DNA from: an uncultured Pseudomonadota bacterium
GTDB taxonomy: Bacteria > Desulfobacterota_B > Binatia > UBA9968
Length of the DNA: 8,868 bases
Reading direction: 5' to 3'
Assembly: GCA_946478635.1 (NCBI GenBank)
Contig: CAMLCX010000176.1
Location: 1-8,868, forward strand
Each line of letters starts with the position of its first letter. The stretch's first letter is position 1. Positions 6,299-8,868 of the stretch are shown here, piece after piece. The notes beneath the pieces were generated by a model that saw nothing but the letters and a program-made list of their open reading frames with translations, was not told the origin of the DNA and ran no database searches. The position numbers and the translations under genes are program-made.

Positions 6299-7632
6299 GC
6301 AAAAAATTATACATTCAAACCTACGGCTGCCAGATGAATCAGTACGATTCCGATAAGATCGTGCAGGTCATGGCGCGGCGGGGTTATGACCAGACCGACC
6401 GCATCGACGCCGCCGATTTGATCCTGCTCAATACCTGCAGCGTGCGGGACAAGGCCGAACAGAAAGTCTACAGCGCGCTGGGCCGCTGGAAGGAGTTTAA
6501 ACAGTTTCGTGAGGGCGTGATCATCGGCGTCGGCGGCTGCGTGGCCCAACAGGAAGGCGAAAGTTTGTTAAAGCGCGTGCCGCATCTCGATCTCGTGTTC
6601 GGCACGCATAATATCCACAAACTTCCCGAACTGGTCGAGCAAGTGGAAGCGGACCAAGCCCGGCCGGTGGAGACGGCATTTTACCGTGATCCCGCCTACA
6701 TGGAAGACCCGGACGGGACGACGCGCGTCCACGGCGTCAAGGCATTCGTGACGATTATGCAGGGCTGCAACAAGGTTTGCAGTTTTTGTATCGTTCCCCA
6801 TGTGCGCGGGCGCGAGCTTAGCCGGCCGAGCGCCAGGATCATCCCCGAAGTTGAAGCGCTGGCGGCCAACGGTGTGATCGAGATCATGCTCCTGGGGCAA
6901 AACGTCAACTCCTACGGCAAACTCACGCCGGGCGAATTGAGTTTCGCGGAGTTGCTTGGCCGGGTCGACGCGGTCGACGGCTTGGAACGCATTCGTTTTA
7001 CCACCTCCCATCCGCAGGATCTTTCGCCCGAGCTTACTGAAGCCTTCGCCAAATTGGCAAAGCTCTGCGAGCATCTTCATCTGCCTGTACAGTCCGGGTC
7101 GGATACCGTGCTTGCACGGATGCGGCGCGGCTACACGCGCCGGGAATATCTGGACCGAATCATGCGCCTGCGCGAGCGCTGCCCAACAGTGGCTCTCAGC
7201 ACCGACATCATCGTCGGATTTCCCGGCGAAACCGACGCGGAATTTGCCGAAACTCTAGAATTGCTGGAACAGCTGGAGTATGATGAAATCTTCTCGTTCG
7301 TATATTCGCCGCGTCCGCAAACCGTCTCAGCTAAGCTTTATGCAGATGATGTTCCACAAAACGTAAAAAAGGCGCGTCTAAGTAAAGTGCAGGCGCTGCA
7401 AAGAGAGATTTCGCTCACTAAAAACCGCCGGTGCCTGGGCAACGTCGAAGTGATACTGGTCGATGGGCCGTCACGGTTAAGAACCGGGCAAGTGATGGGG
7501 CGGACGCGGAGCAACCGGATCGTCAACGTGGTCGGCTCAGAGAGCCTCAGCGGCCGGCTCATACCGGTACGAATTACCGGCGCGACCGCGACCTCGTTGG
7601 TCGGCGAGGTTTTGTCGGATAAGGTGATATGA
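6295..7632 (+). CDS. miaB: tRNA-2-methylthio-N6-dimethylallyladenosine synthase
   Basis: A 445-residue radical-SAM methylthiotransferase, full length for MiaB. It adds a methylthio group to C2 of i6A37 in tRNAs that read codons starting with U, stabilising codon-anticodon pairing. The N-terminal domain holds the three cysteines of the auxiliary 4Fe-4S cluster: C12 (QTYGCQMNQYDSD), C48 (LLNTCSVRDKAEQKV) and C82 (GVGGCVAQQEG). The radical-SAM cluster is the CxxxCxxC at C158, C162 and C165 (MQGCNKVCSFCIVPHVRGRE). LPVQSGSD (263-270) and DIIVGFPGET (304-313) are further family motifs, and a TRAM RNA-binding domain occupies about 375-442. MiaB is preferred over RimO or MtaB because of the MNQYDS and VPHVRGRE sequences. 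The ATG at 6295 overlaps the coxE-like stop and has no clear ribosome binding site of its own, so coupled translation is likely. The linker before the TRAM domain (about 7320-7420) is more AT-rich than the rest. Confidence 0.96.
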   Translation: MSKKLYIQTYGCQMNQYDSDKIVQVMARRGYDQTDRIDAADLILLNTCSVRDKAEQKVYSALGRWKEFKQFREGVIIGVGGCVAQQEGESLLKRVPHLDLVFGTHNIHKLPELVEQVEADQARPVETAFYRDPAYMEDPDGTTRVHGVKAFVTIMQGCNKVCSFCIVPHVRGRELSRPSARIIPEVEALAANGVIEIMLLGQNVNSYGKLTPGELSFAELLGRVDAVDGLERIRFTTSHPQDLSPELTEAFAKLAKLCEHLHLPVQSGSDTVLARMRRGYTRREYLDRIMRLRERCPTVALSTDIIVGFPGETDAEFAETLELLEQLEYDEIFSFVYSPRPQTVSAKLYADDVPQNVKKARLSKVQALQREISLTKNRRCLGNVEVILVDGPSRLRTGQVMGRTRSNRIVNVVGSESLSGRLIPVRITGATATSLVGEVLSDKVI

Positions 7633-7644
7633 ATTCCCAGCCAG

Positions 7645-7650
7645 AAAGGG
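7645..7650 (+). promoter_or_regulatory. Ribosome binding site of the bifunctional nuclease family gene
   Basis: AAAGGG lies seven bases before the ATG at 7658, in the 25-base gap after miaB. It supports this start and independent ribosome loading within the operon. Confidence 0.55.
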
Positions 7651-7657
7651 ACAGGGC

Positions 7658-8185
7658 ATGACTAAGAAAGACGACACCATCCAAATGTCGGTGGGGGGGT
7701 TGACGCTTGACCCCGTGACGAAGACGCCCATCGTGATCCTCAAGGATACCGAAAATAAGCTCAATCTGCCGATCTGGATCGGGCTGTTGGAAGCCACTGC
7801 CATGGCAACCGAGATCGAGGGAATCAAAATGGCGCGGCCGATGACGCATGATCTCCTTAAAACGATTCTTGGCGAAGTCGGTTGTTCCGTGGAGTCCGTG
7901 GAAATCACCGAACTCAAGGAAAATACTTATTACGCCTCCGTGAATCTGATTGTCAGCGGGCGCCAGATGATCATCGATTCGCGGCCGAGCGATGCCATCG
8001 CTTTGGCGTTACGCACCAAAAGTCCGATCTATGTCGCCAAGGCCGTGCTTGAGGCGTCAAGCATGTTGCAACAAAACGAAGACAGCAACGAACGGCCGGT
8101 GGAGAACGTCTCTAACGTTTCCAAGGAGAAATGGGCGGAGATTCTCGAAAAAATGGGTCCGGACGACTTCAAGTACAAACAATAG
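7658..8185 (+). CDS. Bifunctional nuclease family protein (BFN, DUF151)
   Basis: A 175-residue member of the BFN/DUF151 family, which includes Thermotoga TM0160 and plant bifunctional nucleases with reported RNase and DNase activity. Family motifs are visible in order: the opening strand with VGGLTLDPVTKTPIVIL, LPIWIGLLEATAMA (37-50), the ARPMTHDLL helix start (59-67), ENTYYASVNL (88-97), and the highly conserved SRPSDAIALALR (108-119) followed by PIYVAKAVLE (123-132). The C-terminal 45 residues are charged and less conserved. There is no signal peptide or membrane segment, so it is cytoplasmic. Its cellular role in bacteria is poorly defined; nuclease activity is inferred from the family. 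It follows miaB by 25 bases on the same strand, an arrangement recalled from deltaproteobacteria, so both may belong to one transcript concerned with RNA. Confidence 0.92.
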   Translation: MTKKDDTIQMSVGGLTLDPVTKTPIVILKDTENKLNLPIWIGLLEATAMATEIEGIKMARPMTHDLLKTILGEVGCSVESVEITELKENTYYASVNLIVSGRQMIIDSRPSDAIALALRTKSPIYVAKAVLEASSMLQQNEDSNERPVENVSNVSKEKWAEILEKMGPDDFKYKQ

Positions 8186-8260
8186 CCGATTTTGATTCTC
8201 ACCGTATTTACTGTCGCATCCTCTGCGGCTGGAACGTTCATTGAACCGGTAAACTAACCG

Positions 8261-8868
8261 ATGGCCACCGCGGGCAGAAAAATAAGCAGAAAAGAGTTGC
8301 GCCAGCCGGACTGGTTTCAAGTCGCGTCCGAAAATGCGCTAGACTATTTCAATCATCACCAAAAGGTAGTGTTCGCCGCGCTCGCGGCCGTGCTTGTAAT
8401 CGCGGCAATCATTTGGGGCTGGCAGCTCTTCAAAGAACGGCAAAACTTCGCCGCGTCGCAGGAATTCAGCAAGGCCATGACGTTGTACCAGGGCGAAAAG
8501 TATCGAGAGGCCATTGCAGCGCTCGAAGTGGTAACAGGCTACCGCTGGTCCCGTTACGCGGCCCTGGGGCATCTTTATCTAGCGAACAGTTATCTGGCCA
8601 TGAACGATACCGAAAAGGCGATGACCGAAGCCCAACGCACGGTGGTGGCGACCAGCCCCAACAGTTTTTACCGCCAGATCGCCTTGGTCACGTTGGCCAC
8701 GGCCGAAGAACAGAGGAAGCAGTGCCAGACGGCGATTCAGCACTACAGCGAAGCGCAAAATATATCCGGCCCGCTGCAAAGTCGCGCCATACTTGGCAAA
8801 GCGCGCTGCGCCGAAGAGTTGGGAGATACCAACACGGCGATCACCGCCTACAAGGAGTATCTGAAGGA
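8261..8868 (+). CDS. Membrane-anchored tetratricopeptide repeat protein (3' end outside window)
   Basis: The first 202 residues of a protein that runs off the window end. The N-terminus is a short cytoplasmic segment with RKELRQPDWFQVASENALDY. One hydrophobic helix follows (about 35-54, VVFAALAAVLVIAAIIWGW), and then helical TPR-like repeats. Repeat-like pairs can be seen around ALYLGHL-type positions: 66-92 (EFSKAMTLYQ...YREAIAALE), 100-130 (ALGHLYLANSYLAMNDTEKAM), 138-165 (IALVTLATAEEQ...AIQHYSEA) and 174-200 (RAILGKARCAEELGDTNTAI). This layout resembles YfgM-type TPR_21 proteins, which sit in the inner membrane with TPRs in the periplasm and act as ancillary SecYEG/chaperone partners; that function is only inferred here. 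ATG 8261 is the first start after an in-frame TAA at 8255; no clear ribosome binding site precedes it. A 75-base gap without an obvious terminator separates it from the nuclease-family gene. Confidence 0.82.
   Translation, partial: MATAGRKISRKELRQPDWFQVASENALDYFNHHQKVVFAALAAVLVIAAIIWGWQLFKERQNFAASQEFSKAMTLYQGEKYREAIAALEVVTGYRWSRYAALGHLYLANSYLAMNDTEKAMTEAQRTVVATSPNSFYRQIALVTLATAEEQRKQCQTAIQHYSEAQNISGPLQSRAILGKARCAEELGDTNTAITAYKEYLK

Noticed and set aside
8186..8260. Possible promoter in the gap before the TPR gene (TTGATT near 8192, TATTTA near 8205).
   Set aside because: The spacing between the hexamers is too short for a sigma70 promoter, and the gene may simply be read through from upstream.

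Overview
The window looks like the chromosome of a moderately GC-rich, Gram-negative-type bacterium, probably an uncultivated deltaproteobacterium-like lineage (Binatota, Tectomicrobia, Rokubacteria or Desulfobacterota relatives). That placement is inference. It rests on the mix of an NMT1-type binding protein, an oxalate/formate-antiporter-like MFS carrier, a CoxD/CoxE pair, and a miaB - bifunctional nuclease (DUF151) - membrane-anchored TPR gene order. No mobile element, CRISPR array, tRNA or rRNA was seen, and the coding density is high. No stretch longer than 300 bases lacks a gene.

Layout. Bases 1-876 (+) hold the 3' part of an NMT1/SsuA/THI5-like ABC transporter binding protein. Its gene runs tail to tail into an MFS transporter (905-2176, -), with a weak terminator-like hairpin at the junction. 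After a 158-base gap comes a two-gene minus-strand unit: an NRDE/TANGO2-family protein (3036-3800) whose stop overlaps the GTG start of a NUDT19-like Nudix hydrolase (2335-3039). A 105-base divergent promoter region separates this unit from a long plus-strand run. That run is a CoxD-like MoxR AAA+ ATPase (3906-4868), a CoxE-like VWA protein (4877-6298), the tRNA methylthiotransferase MiaB (6295-7632), a DUF151 bifunctional nuclease family protein (7658-8185), and the start of a TPR protein with one membrane anchor (8261 to the window end).

How the genes may work together. CoxD and CoxE are ATPase/VWA partners. In carboxydotrophs they help mature the metal centre of CO dehydrogenase, but no CO dehydrogenase gene lies in this window, so the client is unknown. 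The coxE stop overlaps the miaB start (ATGA), so the pair is probably co-translated with a two-cluster iron-sulfur radical-SAM enzyme. On the other strand, the TANGO2-like and NUDT19-like genes are coupled in the same way. In animals TANGO2 has been linked to heme and acyl-CoA homeostasis and NUDT19 cleaves CoA, so the pair suggests a bacterial CoA or acyl-CoA housekeeping unit. No wholly unknown system is evident; these two couplings are the most interesting signals.
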